Assembly: GCF_000423905.1 (NCBI RefSeq)
Contig: NZ_AUIW01000009.1
Coordinates: 1-64,000 of the forward strand
Reading direction: 5' to 3'
DNA length: 64,000 bases
Source: Thermus antranikianii DSM 12462
GTDB lineage: Bacteria; Deinococcota; Deinococci; Deinococcales; Thermaceae
This document shows, one piece after another, positions 1 through 6,893 of this stretch. Each line of letters begins with the position of its first letter. The stretch's first letter is position 1. Made by a program: the position numbers and the translations under genes. The notes beneath the pieces were generated by a model. It was not told the DNA's origin and searched no databases. It saw nothing but the letters and a program-made list of their open reading frames with translations.

Positions 1-255
1 TTCCCCCACGTCCACCAGGCGGCGGACGTAGGGCTTAAGGAAAGCCGGGTAATACCGAGATTCCCGATCCCTAGGGACCTTCAGGTCCACCTGGCCAAAG
101 GCGGTCTCCAGCTTGCGGGGGTAGTAGCCGTTCCTGCGGCCTCCGTGCACCTGCAAGAAGGCCGTCCGGTCCAACTCCAGAACCGTCTGCAAAACCTCGG
201 CCACCGTCTCCCGCACCGCTTCCCTCAGCAAGATTCGCAAGGTATCCTGGTCCAC
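1..255 (-). CDS. IS256 (mutator) family transposase, N-terminal part
   Basis: The reading frame starts at a GTG preceded by GAGGAGGT and runs off the left edge of the window, leaving 85 codons. The visible sequence has the family's N-terminal pattern: a helical segment ([14 protein letters not shown]), then [18 protein letters not shown], then LKVPRDRE. This corresponds to the G-Y-R/T-x-x-G/VPR-x-R signature ahead of the DDE catalytic domain, which lies outside the window. It would catalyse cut-and-paste transposition. Whether the complete gene is intact cannot be told from here. Confidence 0.75.
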   Translation of the reverse strand, partial: MDQDTLRILLREAVRETVAEVLQTVLELDRTAFLQVHGGRRNGYYPRKLETAFGQVDLKVPRDRESRYYPAFLKPYVRRLVDVGE

Positions 256-331
256 GGGGCACCTCCTCGTGCTAAGGTGTGCCCCCCTATTAAACACGGA
301 CCCTTACACATAAATCCTTACACGACCCGCC
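1..331 (-). mobile_element. Partial IS256-family insertion sequence (one end only)
   Basis: The left window edge cuts through an insertion sequence. It contains the first part of a mutator-type transposase and about 75 bp of non-coding end. The non-coding end carries two copies of a CCTTACAC-type string, near 302 and 316, as IS256-family ends often do. The outer boundary near 331 is inferred; no target-site duplication can be checked because the other end lies outside the window. It stops roughly 15 bp before the pyrF promoter. Confidence 0.6.
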
Positions 332-344
332 CGGGAGCTTGGGG

Positions 345-371
345 TTGTCAACGGTTGTCAAGGCCTATAGT
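345..371 (+). promoter_or_regulatory. pyrF promoter, probably leaderless
   Basis: TTGTCA (345-350) lies 15 bp upstream of TATAGT (366-371). A second TTGTCA at 355-360 makes a 10-bp tandem repeat. The -10 ends 7 nt before the GTG at 379, so transcription would begin at the start codon, a common arrangement in Thermus. The spacer is shorter than usual. Confidence 0.5.
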
Positions 372-378
372 GGAAGGC

Positions 379-1152
379 GTGGACTTTCTCCTGGCGCTTT
401 CCCGCCCTCCTTTGGTCCTCGGGGTGGATCCCAGGCCCGAGCTTCACGGGCGTGAGCCCGTTGCCCACTTGAAGCGGTACACGGTGGAGCTTCTCGAGGC
501 CTTGGCTCCCAGGTTGGCTGCGGTCAAGTTCCAGCTGGCCTTCTTTGAGGCCCTGGGCCCGGAGGGGTTCGGGCTTCTTTTTGAGCTGGCCAGCGCCGCA
601 CGGGTCATGGGTTTGCCCGTGATCTTTGACGGGAAGCGGGGGGATATCGGTTCCACCGCCGAGGCTTACGCCCGAGCCTACCTCCTGCGCTTTCCCGGAA
701 GCGCCCTTACCGTGAACCCCTACCTGGGCCTGGATACCCTCACGCCCTTCTTCCAGGCGGCCCGGGAAAGCCAGGGGGCGGTTTTCGTCCTGGTCAAGAC
801 CTCAAACCCAGGATCAGGGTTTTTGCAGGATCTTCTGGTGGAGGGAAGGCCCCTTTACCTTCACCTGGCGGAGGCCCTGGCCCGGGAGGGGGAGGGATAC
901 CGGGAAGGGGAGTGGAGCCGCGTGGGCATGGTGGTGGGGGCCACCTACCCGGAGGTGGTCTTGACGGTGCGGGAAAAGGCTCCCCATGCTCCCTTCCTCC
1001 TCCCCGGCGTAGGGGCCCAAGGGGGAAGGCCCTTGAAGGGCCCTGGCCTTTTGAACGCCGCAAGCCGCGCCCTTTTCTACCCGGGGGGCAGGCCGGATCT
1101 GGAGGGAGCCTTACAGGCGGCGGAGGACTTCCATAGGGCTTTGGTAGAGTAG
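379..1152 (+). CDS. pyrF: Orotidine 5'-phosphate decarboxylase (PyrF)
   Basis: PyrF decarboxylates OMP to UMP, the last step of de novo pyrimidine synthesis, in the cytoplasm. The 257-aa protein has the TIM-barrel landmarks: LGVDPRPE near the N-terminus, [11 protein letters not shown], and the catalytic stretch [12 protein letters not shown] with the D-x-K-x-x-D pattern. The C-terminal [10 protein letters not shown] binds phosphate. The sequence resembles the longer bacterial type 2 PyrF group. The GTG at 379 is chosen because the -10 lies 7 nt upstream; a GTG at 370 is in frame but overlaps the -10. It is followed 5 bp later by pyrE, so the two form an operon for consecutive pathway steps. 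The IS fragment lies just upstream, but the promoter appears complete. Confidence 0.93.
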   Translation: MDFLLALSRPPLVLGVDPRPELHGREPVAHLKRYTVELLEALAPRLAAVKFQLAFFEALGPEGFGLLFELASAARVMGLPVIFDGKRGDIGSTAEAYARAYLLRFPGSALTVNPYLGLDTLTPFFQAARESQGAVFVLVKTSNPGSGFLQDLLVEGRPLYLHLAEALAREGEGYREGEWSRVGMVVGATYPEVVLTVREKAPHAPFLLPGVGAQGGRPLKGPGLLNAASRALFYPGGRPDLEGALQAAEDFHRALVE

Positions 1153-1157
1153 GGGGG

Positions 1158-1709
1158 ATGGATGTCCTGGAGCTCTACCGCAGGACGGGGGCCCTTCTGG
1201 AAGGGCACTTCCTCCTGCGCTCGGGGTTGCACTCGCCCATCTTCCTGCAATCCGCTGCCCTCTTGCAGCATCCCCTCTATGCGGAGGCGGTGGGGGAGGC
1301 CTTGGGCAAGCTATTTGAAGACGAGAAGGTGGATTTCGTCATCGGCCCGGCCCTGGGGGGTGTGGTGCTTTCCTTCGTGGTGGCCAAGGCCCTGGGGGCC
1401 AGGGCCCTCTTCGCCGAGAAGGATGGCCAGGGAGGCATGACCCTGCGCAGGGGCCTCACCGTGAACCCAGGCGACCGTTTTTTGGCGGTGGAGGATGTGG
1501 TGACCACCGGGGAGAGCGTGCGCAAGGCCATTCGGGTGGCGGAGGCCAGGGGAGGGGTTTTGGTGGGCGTGGGGGCCATCGTGGACCGGAGCAGGGGGGA
1601 GGCGGATTTCGGTGTCCCCTTCCGGGCCCTTTTGAAGCTGGAGGTGCCCCAGTACCTTTCCGAAGCCTGCCCTCTGTGCCGGGATGGTGTGCCCTTGGAG
1701 GAGGTCTGA
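1158..1709 (+). CDS. pyrE: Orotate phosphoribosyltransferase (PyrE)
   Basis: PyrE joins orotate to PRPP to give OMP, the substrate of the upstream gene product. The 183-aa protein shows the PRPP-binding motif FLAVEDVVTTGESV, with the two acidic residues followed by TTG, and the glycine-rich IGPALGGVVL. LRSGLHSPIFLQ near the N-terminus fits the orotate-site region of the family. The C-terminal CPLCRDGVPL has two cysteines, as in other Thermus/Deinococcus homologues. The ATG is preceded by GGGGG and sits 5 bp after the pyrF stop, which indicates co-transcription. The next gene begins 4 bp after its stop. Confidence 0.95.
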   Translation: MDVLELYRRTGALLEGHFLLRSGLHSPIFLQSAALLQHPLYAEAVGEALGKLFEDEKVDFVIGPALGGVVLSFVVAKALGARALFAEKDGQGGMTLRRGLTVNPGDRFLAVEDVVTTGESVRKAIRVAEARGGVLVGVGAIVDRSRGEADFGVPFRALLKLEVPQYLSEACPLCRDGVPLEEV

Positions 1710-1713
1710 GGCC

Positions 1714-2718
1714 ATGCGCCTCCTGGCCTTTCTTCTTGTTCTTTTTCCCTGGGCCATGGCCTCTTCTTCGGTGGAGTTGGCCCGCCAGGCGGCAGAGGCC
1801 TGGCTTGCGGGAAAGCTTTCGCCGCGCCTCGAGGAGGTCCTAAGGGCTTCCCCTGAGGAGGCCCCGAAGCTTTTGGAGCGCTACGCCCTTTTCCCACCGC
1901 CTCCCAGAGGCCTCTCCCTCAACCTGGATAGCCCCAGGGTGGAGGGAAACCGGGTCCTCTTCCCCGCAGCGGTGGGGGACGAGGTGGGGGAGGTGGTGGT
2001 GGTCCTGGAGGGCGGCGAGGCCAAGCGGGTCTACTTCCGCCCCGAGGGGCTTGCCCTTCCCGGGTACCTGCTTAACCCGGCTTCGGGGTGGGGGTTTTTG
2101 CTCCTTTCCCTATTCTTTGGCTTTCTCCTCTTCCAGCCCTCGCCCTTTCGCGCCTGGCTTTTGGAGGCCCTGGCCCTGCTTCGCGCCTATAGGGGGCTTT
2201 ACCTTTTCACCAACCTCTTCCTCTATGGCCTCTTTGCCCTCGGGAGTTTGCTGGCCTATGGGATGCCGGAGATGGCCCGGGCGGTGCAGGCCCTTTTCGG
2301 CGGGGCCCTCGAGGCCATAGGCTTGGAGGAGGCCACGGGAAAGGGCATCCTGGTCTTGGCCGGGGTGATCTTCCACTGGAACTTCGGCCAGGGGCTTTTC
2401 CTCACCGGGCTTCTGCCCGCCTTGCTTTTGGGGGTTCCTGTCTTTTTTTTGAACGCCCTCCGCTATCTGGTCTTCGGCTTCGCCCTGTCTCCGGCGCTTC
2501 TGGGCGCTGCCTTCCTGGTTCACCTCCCCACCCTTCTCCTGGAGCTTCAGGCCTACATCCTGGTCACCTTCGGGGGGCTTGTGCTCCTGGCTAAGACGGC
2601 GGGAGGGGAGGGGTATAGGAAGGGGCTTAGGGCCTTGCTCCTCACCTTCTACCTGGGGGCTCTTTTCCTGCTTTTGGCGGCCTGGTATGAGGCCTGGGAG
2701 GTGAGCGTGCTCCTATGA
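1714..2718 (+). CDS. Multi-pass membrane protein, possibly SpoIIM-like
   Basis: This 334-aa protein has an N-terminal signal peptide (LLAFLLVLFPWAMASS), about 100 residues that look extracytoplasmic, then about six hydrophobic segments starting near residue 115. The C-terminal part includes HLPTLLLELQAYILVTFGG, which resembles the H-x-x-x-E-L core of SpoIIM/DUF95 membrane proteins; this is a by-eye resemblance only. The ATG at 1714 is chosen because GGAGGAGG lies just upstream and the signal peptide then begins at residue 1. An earlier in-frame start lies inside pyrE. It overlaps gpsA by ATGA, so it is probably translationally coupled to it. I cannot assign a function. Confidence 0.7.
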   Translation: MRLLAFLLVLFPWAMASSSVELARQAAEAWLAGKLSPRLEEVLRASPEEAPKLLERYALFPPPPRGLSLNLDSPRVEGNRVLFPAAVGDEVGEVVVVLEGGEAKRVYFRPEGLALPGYLLNPASGWGFLLLSLFFGFLLFQPSPFRAWLLEALALLRAYRGLYLFTNLFLYGLFALGSLLAYGMPEMARAVQALFGGALEAIGLEEATGKGILVLAGVIFHWNFGQGLFLTGLLPALLLGVPVFFLNALRYLVFGFALSPALLGAAFLVHLPTLLLELQAYILVTFGGLVLLAKTAGGEGYRKGLRALLLTFYLGALFLLLAAWYEAWEVSVLL

Positions 2719-3683
2719 AGGTGGCCATTCTGGGGGCTGGGGCCTGGGGCACCGCCTTGGCGGTCCTTCTGGCCAGCAAGGGGATTCCCACGGCCCTCTG
2801 GGCCAGGAGGAAGGAGCAGGCGGAGGCCCTAAGGGCCAACCGGGAGAACAAGGACTACCTGCCGGGGGTGGCCCTCCCCGCTTACCTGTACCCCACCGCC
2901 GACCCGGAGGAGGCCTTGGAGGGAGTGGAGCTGGCCGTGGTGGCCCTGCCCTCCAAGGCCCTGGAGGACACCTTAAGGGCTCTGCCCCGGGCCCCGTGGT
3001 ACCTTTCCGCCACTAAGGGGCTTTTCTTCAAGGAGGGGAGGCTTCACACCCCCAGCGAGGTAGTGGAGGCCTTGACCGGCAGGCCCGTGGTCGCCCTTTC
3101 CGGCCCCAACCACGCGGAGGAGGTGGCCCGCTTTCTCCCCACCGCCAGCGTGGCCGCGGGTCCCTTGGAGCTGGCCAAAAGGGTGCAGGAGCTTTTCTCC
3201 GGGCCCACCTTCCGGGTCTACACCAGCCAAGACCGGCGTGGGGTGGAGCTGGGCGGGGCCTTGAAGAACATCCTGGCCCTGGCGGCGGGGATGGTGGACG
3301 GGCTTCGCCTGGGGGATAACGCCAAGGCGGCCCTCCTCACCCGGGGCCTTAGGGAGATGGTGCGCTTCGGTACCGCCCAGGGGGGAGAGGAGGCTACCTT
3401 TTATGGGCTTTCCGGCCTGGGGGATCTCCTGGCCACCGCCTATAGCCTCCACTCCCGAAACCGGGGGGCGGGGGAGAGGCTGGTGCGGGGGGAGGCTTTG
3501 GAGCGCCTCGAGGACCGGGGGGTGGTGGAGGGGCTTTATGCGGTCAAGGCCCTCATGGCCTGGCGGGAGCGAACTGGGCTTGAGCTTCCCATCGCCGAGG
3601 CGGTGTACCAGGTGGTCTACGAGGGGCTGGATCCCTTGAAGGCCCTTTCCGCCCTCATGGCCCGGGAGCCCAAGGCGGAGTAG
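2715..3683 (+). CDS. gpsA: NAD(P)H-dependent glycerol-3-phosphate dehydrogenase
   Basis: GpsA reduces dihydroxyacetone phosphate to sn-glycerol-3-phosphate, the backbone for phospholipids. The 322-aa length is typical. Residues 5-11 carry the Rossmann motif GAGAWGTA. SGPNHAEEVA and the catalytic-lysine region GGALKNILALAAGM follow, and GLSGLGDLLAT is the family's C-terminal signature. The start codon overlaps the stop of the upstream membrane-protein gene (ATGA), placing it at the end of the pyrF-pyrE operon. About 100 bp without a clear terminator follow before the next gene. Confidence 0.95.
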   Translation: MKVAILGAGAWGTALAVLLASKGIPTALWARRKEQAEALRANRENKDYLPGVALPAYLYPTADPEEALEGVELAVVALPSKALEDTLRALPRAPWYLSATKGLFFKEGRLHTPSEVVEALTGRPVVALSGPNHAEEVARFLPTASVAAGPLELAKRVQELFSGPTFRVYTSQDRRGVELGGALKNILALAAGMVDGLRLGDNAKAALLTRGLREMVRFGTAQGGEEATFYGLSGLGDLLATAYSLHSRNRGAGERLVRGEALERLEDRGVVEGLYAVKALMAWRERTGLELPIAEAVYQVVYEGLDPLKALSALMAREPKAE

Positions 3684-3797
3684 CTGGCTGGGACCGCCCT
3701 GCCTGGCCTTGGGACCCTGGAGAATCCCTTTCCCAAGCTTCCTTATTGGTCTGGCTGAGGTCGGGGCTGGGCGAAAAACCGTAGAATGGAATTGGGA

Positions 3798-4328
3798 ATG
3801 TTAGCCCCCAAGCTTCCTAAAGCTCTGGAAGCCTACCTGGAGGAGGAGGCCCAGTCTCCGGTGAAGCGGGAGTACTTGCGGGGGCGCCTTTACGCCATGG
3901 CGGGGGCCAGCGCCCTCCATAACCGGGTGGCCCTCAACATCGCCGCCCGGTTTCTGGAGGCGGCCAGGCCCAGGGGGTGCCGGGTGTACATGAGCGACAT
4001 GAAGCTACGGATCCGGGATGAAGCCGTCTACTACCCCGACGTGATGGTGGTGTGCCAACCCGGGCCTCCCCACCCTTACTACGAGGAGGCTCCTTGCGCC
4101 GTGGTGGAGGTTCTTTCGCCCGCCACCGAGGTGCAGGACCGCCGGGAAAAACGGGCCCTTTATGAAACCCTGGACAGCTTGGAGGTCTACCTTCTGGTGG
4201 ACCCCGAGGCCCGCCGCTTCACCCTTTACCGCAGGACCCCCGAGGGCTTTGCGGAGGAGGAAGGGGAAGAGGCCTTGATCCCCTGCCTGGACCTCGTGTT
4301 GCGGGCCGAGGAGGCCTTCCGCCTTTAG
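3798..4328 (+). CDS. Uma2 family (DUF820) PD-(D/E)XK nuclease-like protein
   Basis: The 176-aa protein matches the Uma2/DUF820 fold: an N-terminal YLEEEAQSPVKREYLRGRLYAM segment, then YYPDVMVV (acidic residue of the nuclease core), then AVVEVLSPATE (E-V-L-S-P) and RREKRALYE. These are the residues expected of a PD-(D/E)XK active site. The substrate of this family is not established, and many copies sit in genomes as paralogues. TAGAAT at 3782-3787 would put transcription start just before the ATG at 3798, so I prefer that to the ATG at 3786, which lies inside the -10. It overlaps the end of the convergent hydrolase gene by 4 bp. Confidence 0.8.
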   Translation: MLAPKLPKALEAYLEEEAQSPVKREYLRGRLYAMAGASALHNRVALNIAARFLEAARPRGCRVYMSDMKLRIRDEAVYYPDVMVVCQPGPPHPYYEEAPCAVVEVLSPATEVQDRREKRALYETLDSLEVYLLVDPEARRFTLYRRTPEGFAEEEGEEALIPCLDLVLRAEEAFRL

Positions 4329-5035
4329 AGCACCTCGGCCAGAAAGCCCAGAAGGGCCGTGCGGAAGGCCTTGGGGTTTTCCAGGTTGGCCAGGTGCCCG
4401 GCCTCGGGAAGGATGAGCAGGCGGGCGTCGGGCAGGGCCCTGGCCATCCGCTTGGCCTCCTCCGGGGGGGTTAGGGTGTCCTCCTCCCCCACCAGGACCA
4501 GGGCCGGGCGGCGCATCCCGGGAAGCAGGGGGGTGGAGTCGGGCCGTTCCGCCAGGGCCAGGAGGCTTCCTGCCACCGCCTCGGGGCTGGCCTCCAGGAT
4601 GAGGGCTTTGGCCCTTGCCACCACCTCGGGCTTCTCCTCCTGCGTGGTCTTGCCCAGGTGGTTTGGGAGAAGGGCCTCGGGCAGGAAGCCCACCCCTTCC
4701 GCCAGAACCCTTTCCCTTAGGGCATAGCGGTTTTTCCGGCCCTCCTCGGTGTCGGCCCCCGCGCGGGTATCCGCCAGCACCAGGCCCAGGAAGCGCTCGG
4801 GGGCCCTGCGCCAAAGTTCGAAGATGAGGTAGCCCCCCATGGAAAGCCCCACGAAGACGGCCTCCTCGAGGCCCGCCTCATCCATCTCCCCCAGCACCTT
4901 ATCCGCTGCCTGGGAAAGGGATAGCCCTAAGTAATGGGGGGCCAGGACGGGAAGCCGCCCCCGAAAGTAGCCCATCTCCTCCTCCCACATCCGGGGGTTG
5001 TAGGGGAAAGCGTGCAGGAACACCACGCCTCGCAT
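4325..5035 (-). CDS. Alpha/beta-hydrolase
   Basis: This 236-aa cytoplasmic protein has the complete alpha/beta-hydrolase set. VFLHAFPYNPRMW supplies the oxyanion region, VGLSMGGYL is the nucleophile elbow with Ser, VGEEDTLTPP carries the acid, and EAGHLANLENP the His. It resembles the BioH/3-oxoadipate enol-lactonase branch, but the substrate cannot be told from sequence. It is the last gene of the minus-strand sufS-sufU cluster, beginning immediately downstream of the small unknown gene, so it may be co-transcribed with it. Its end overlaps the convergent Uma2 gene. Confidence 0.85.
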   Translation of the reverse strand: MRGVVFLHAFPYNPRMWEEEMGYFRGRLPVLAPHYLGLSLSQAADKVLGEMDEAGLEEAVFVGLSMGGYLIFELWRRAPERFLGLVLADTRAGADTEEGRKNRYALRERVLAEGVGFLPEALLPNHLGKTTQEEKPEVVARAKALILEASPEAVAGSLLALAERPDSTPLLPGMRRPALVLVGEEDTLTPPEEAKRMARALPDARLLILPEAGHLANLENPKAFRTALLGFLAEVL

Positions 5036-5239
5036 CTAGGCCTCCTTCACGGATTCCCCCTCGAGGCCCAAGGCCTTGAGCCGGGCGATGAGGCTTGGGT
5101 CTTCCACCACCACGTAGTTGCGCCCATCCTGGCTCTCCGCCCTAAGGAGCCCAGCCTTGGCAGCCTCCTTCCAGGCCTCCATGAGGTCGGGGTACTGGAC
5201 CAGCAAGGGGGTCACCTTGTGGGCGGGGTAACGCCTCAC
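5036..5239 (-). CDS. Small protein of unknown function downstream of sufU
   Basis: This is a 67-aa soluble protein starting at a GTG that overlaps the sufU stop (GTGA), so translation is probably coupled to sufU. It has the pattern LLVQYPDLMEAWKEAAKAG, then a basic/aromatic DGRNYVVVEDP, then a C-terminal helix LIARLKALGL. No cysteines or recognisable domain are present. Its placement suggests a role linked to Fe-S assembly, but that rests on position alone. A longer reading frame in the same phase runs antisense-like through sufU and is not credible. Confidence 0.7.
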   Translation of the reverse strand: MRRYPAHKVTPLLVQYPDLMEAWKEAAKAGLLRAESQDGRNYVVVEDPSLIARLKALGLEGESVKEA

Positions 5240-5652
5240 CGCAGGGCCTCCTCGAGGGCGTGCCAGGCCAAGGTGGCGCACTTCACCCGGGCGGGGAGCT
5301 TGGCCACCCCCTGAAGGGCCAGGAGATCCCCAAGGGCCGGGTCGGGGGGGGCTCCTTCCACCACCATGGCCTGGAACTTCCTGGAAAGCTCCAGGGCCTC
5401 CGCCACCTTCTTCCCCTTCACCAGCTCGGTCATCATGGAGGCGCTTGCGGTGCTGATGGCGCACCCTTGACCCTGGAAGCGGATGTCGGCGATGGTATCC
5501 CCTTCCAGCCGCACCATCACCTCCACCTGGTCCCCACAGGAAGGGTTCATGCCCCCGGCGGTCTTGGTGGCCTGGGGCAGGACCCCGAAGTTTTTGGGGT
5601 TCTGGTAGTGCTTGAGGATGATCTCCCGGTAAAGCTCGTCAAGGACGCTCAT
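5236..5652 (-). CDS. sufU: SufU iron-sulfur cluster assembly protein
   Basis: SufU accepts persulfide sulfur from SufS through a zinc site and passes it to the SufBCD scaffold. The 138-aa protein has the three conserved cysteines plus Asp: NPSCGDQ, GQGCAISTASASMM and VKCATLAW. The 20-residue-scale insertion between the second and third cysteine regions (KVAEALELSRKF) fits SufU rather than IscU. The ATG at 5652 follows GGGGG at good spacing and yields MSVLDELYREI, matching other SufU N-termini. The upstream ATG at 5664, overlapping the sufS stop, has no ribosome-binding site. It lies directly downstream of its partner sufS. Confidence 0.93.
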   Translation of the reverse strand: MSVLDELYREIILKHYQNPKNFGVLPQATKTAGGMNPSCGDQVEVMVRLEGDTIADIRFQGQGCAISTASASMMTELVKGKKVAEALELSRKFQAMVVEGAPPDPALGDLLALQGVAKLPARVKCATLAWHALEEALR

Positions 5653-5663
5653 GGATTCCCCCA

Positions 5664-6878
5664 TTATAGCCAGGCCCGGTACCGGGTGTGGATGCGAAGG
5701 AGGGCTTCCACGAAGCGGTCCACCTCCTCGAAGGTGTTGTAGAGGTAGAAGCTCGCCCGGGCCGTGGCGGCCAGGCCCAGCTTCCGGTGCAGGGGTTGGG
5801 CGCAGTGGTGCCCTGCCCTTACCGCGATCCCCTCCTGGTCCAGGAAGGTGGCCAGGTCATGGGGGTGGAGGCGGCCTAAGGTGAAGGGGATGACTCCGCC
5901 CCGATCCTCCCCCTTGGGACCGTACACCTTGAGGTCCGGCACCTCCGCAAGGCGCTTTAGGGCATATTCCAAAAGGGCCCGGTCATGGGCATAGACCCGC
6001 TCCATGCCGATCTCCATCAGGTAGCTGGCCGCTTCTCCCAAGGCGATGGCCTCGGCGATGGGGGGAGTGCCGGCTTCAAAGCGTTGGGGAGGGGGAGCGT
6101 AGGTGGAGCGGTCCACGTGGACTTCCCGGATCATCTCCCCTCCTCCCAGGAAGGGCATCATCCCCTCCAGGACCTCGTACCGTCCAAAGAGCACCCCGGC
6201 CCCTGTGGGCCCCAGCATCTTGTGGCCGGAGAGGGCAAAGAAGTCGGCTCCCAGGGCTTTCACGTCCACGGGCAGGTGGGGGGCGCTTTGCGCCCCGTCC
6301 ACCACCACCAGGGCCCCCACCTCCTTGGCCCTCCTGGCGATCTCCGCCACGGGGTTGATGGTGCCCAGGACGTTGGACATGTGGACCACGGAAACCACCT
6401 TGACCCTTTCCGTGAGGAGGGTGTCCAGGGCGGAAAGGTCCAACCGGCCCTCCTCGGTGAGGGGGATGGCCTTGATCCGGGCTCCCTTGAGCCCCGCCAC
6501 CAGGTGCCAGGGCACAAGCCCTGCGTGGTGCTCCATTTCCGTGACCAGGATCTCGTCGCCCTCCTTAAGGTTCCTTAAGCCCCAGGCGTAGGCCACCAGG
6601 TTCAGGGCCTCGGTGGTGTTGCGCACGAAGATGATCTCCCTTTCCTCGGCGTTGAGGAAGCGGGCCATGCGGCGCCTTGCTTCCTCGTAGGCCTCGGTGG
6701 CCGCCACGGAGAGGCGGTAAGCCCCGCGGTGGACGTTGGCGTTGAGCTCCTTGTAGTAGCGGTCCAAAGCCTCCAGGACCCGCTTGGGCTTCTGGCTGGT
6801 GGCGGCGGAGTCCAGGTAGACCAGATCCGGCCGCCCCGCGATCAAGGGGAAGTCCTCCCTTAGGGTGGTAAAGTCCAT
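5664..6878 (-). CDS. sufS: Cysteine desulfurase SufS
   Basis: SufS is a PLP enzyme that converts cysteine to alanine and an enzyme-bound persulfide for Fe-S cluster assembly. The 404-aa sequence has the group II signatures: YLDSAATSQKP at the N-terminus, HVDGAQ-type VVVDGAQSAPH, the PLP lysine in ALSGHKMLGPTG, and the catalytic cysteine in RAGHHCAQPLH near the C-terminus. It leads the sufS-sufU-unknown-hydrolase cluster. The scaffold genes sufC-sufB-sufD lie about 13 kb away on the same strand, beyond the copper island. The ATG at 6878 lies 16 bp downstream of the end of copB. Confidence 0.95.
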   Translation of the reverse strand: MDFTTLREDFPLIAGRPDLVYLDSAATSQKPKRVLEALDRYYKELNANVHRGAYRLSVAATEAYEEARRRMARFLNAEEREIIFVRNTTEALNLVAYAWGLRNLKEGDEILVTEMEHHAGLVPWHLVAGLKGARIKAIPLTEEGRLDLSALDTLLTERVKVVSVVHMSNVLGTINPVAEIARRAKEVGALVVVDGAQSAPHLPVDVKALGADFFALSGHKMLGPTGAGVLFGRYEVLEGMMPFLGGGEMIREVHVDRSTYAPPPQRFEAGTPPIAEAIALGEAASYLMEIGMERVYAHDRALLEYALKRLAEVPDLKVYGPKGEDRGGVIPFTLGRLHPHDLATFLDQEGIAVRAGHHCAQPLHRKLGLAATARASFYLYNTFEEVDRFVEALLRIHTRYRAWL

Positions 6879-6893
6879 GCCTCCAGTCTAGCC

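Noticed and set aside
3684-3785. Terminator or small gene between gpsA and the Uma2 gene
   Set aside because: No stable hairpin and no credible short frame with a ribosome-binding site was seen.
3786-3797. ATG at 3786 as start of the Uma2 gene
   Set aside because: It overlaps the probable -10 TAGAAT and has no ribosome-binding site; the ATG at 3798 fits better.
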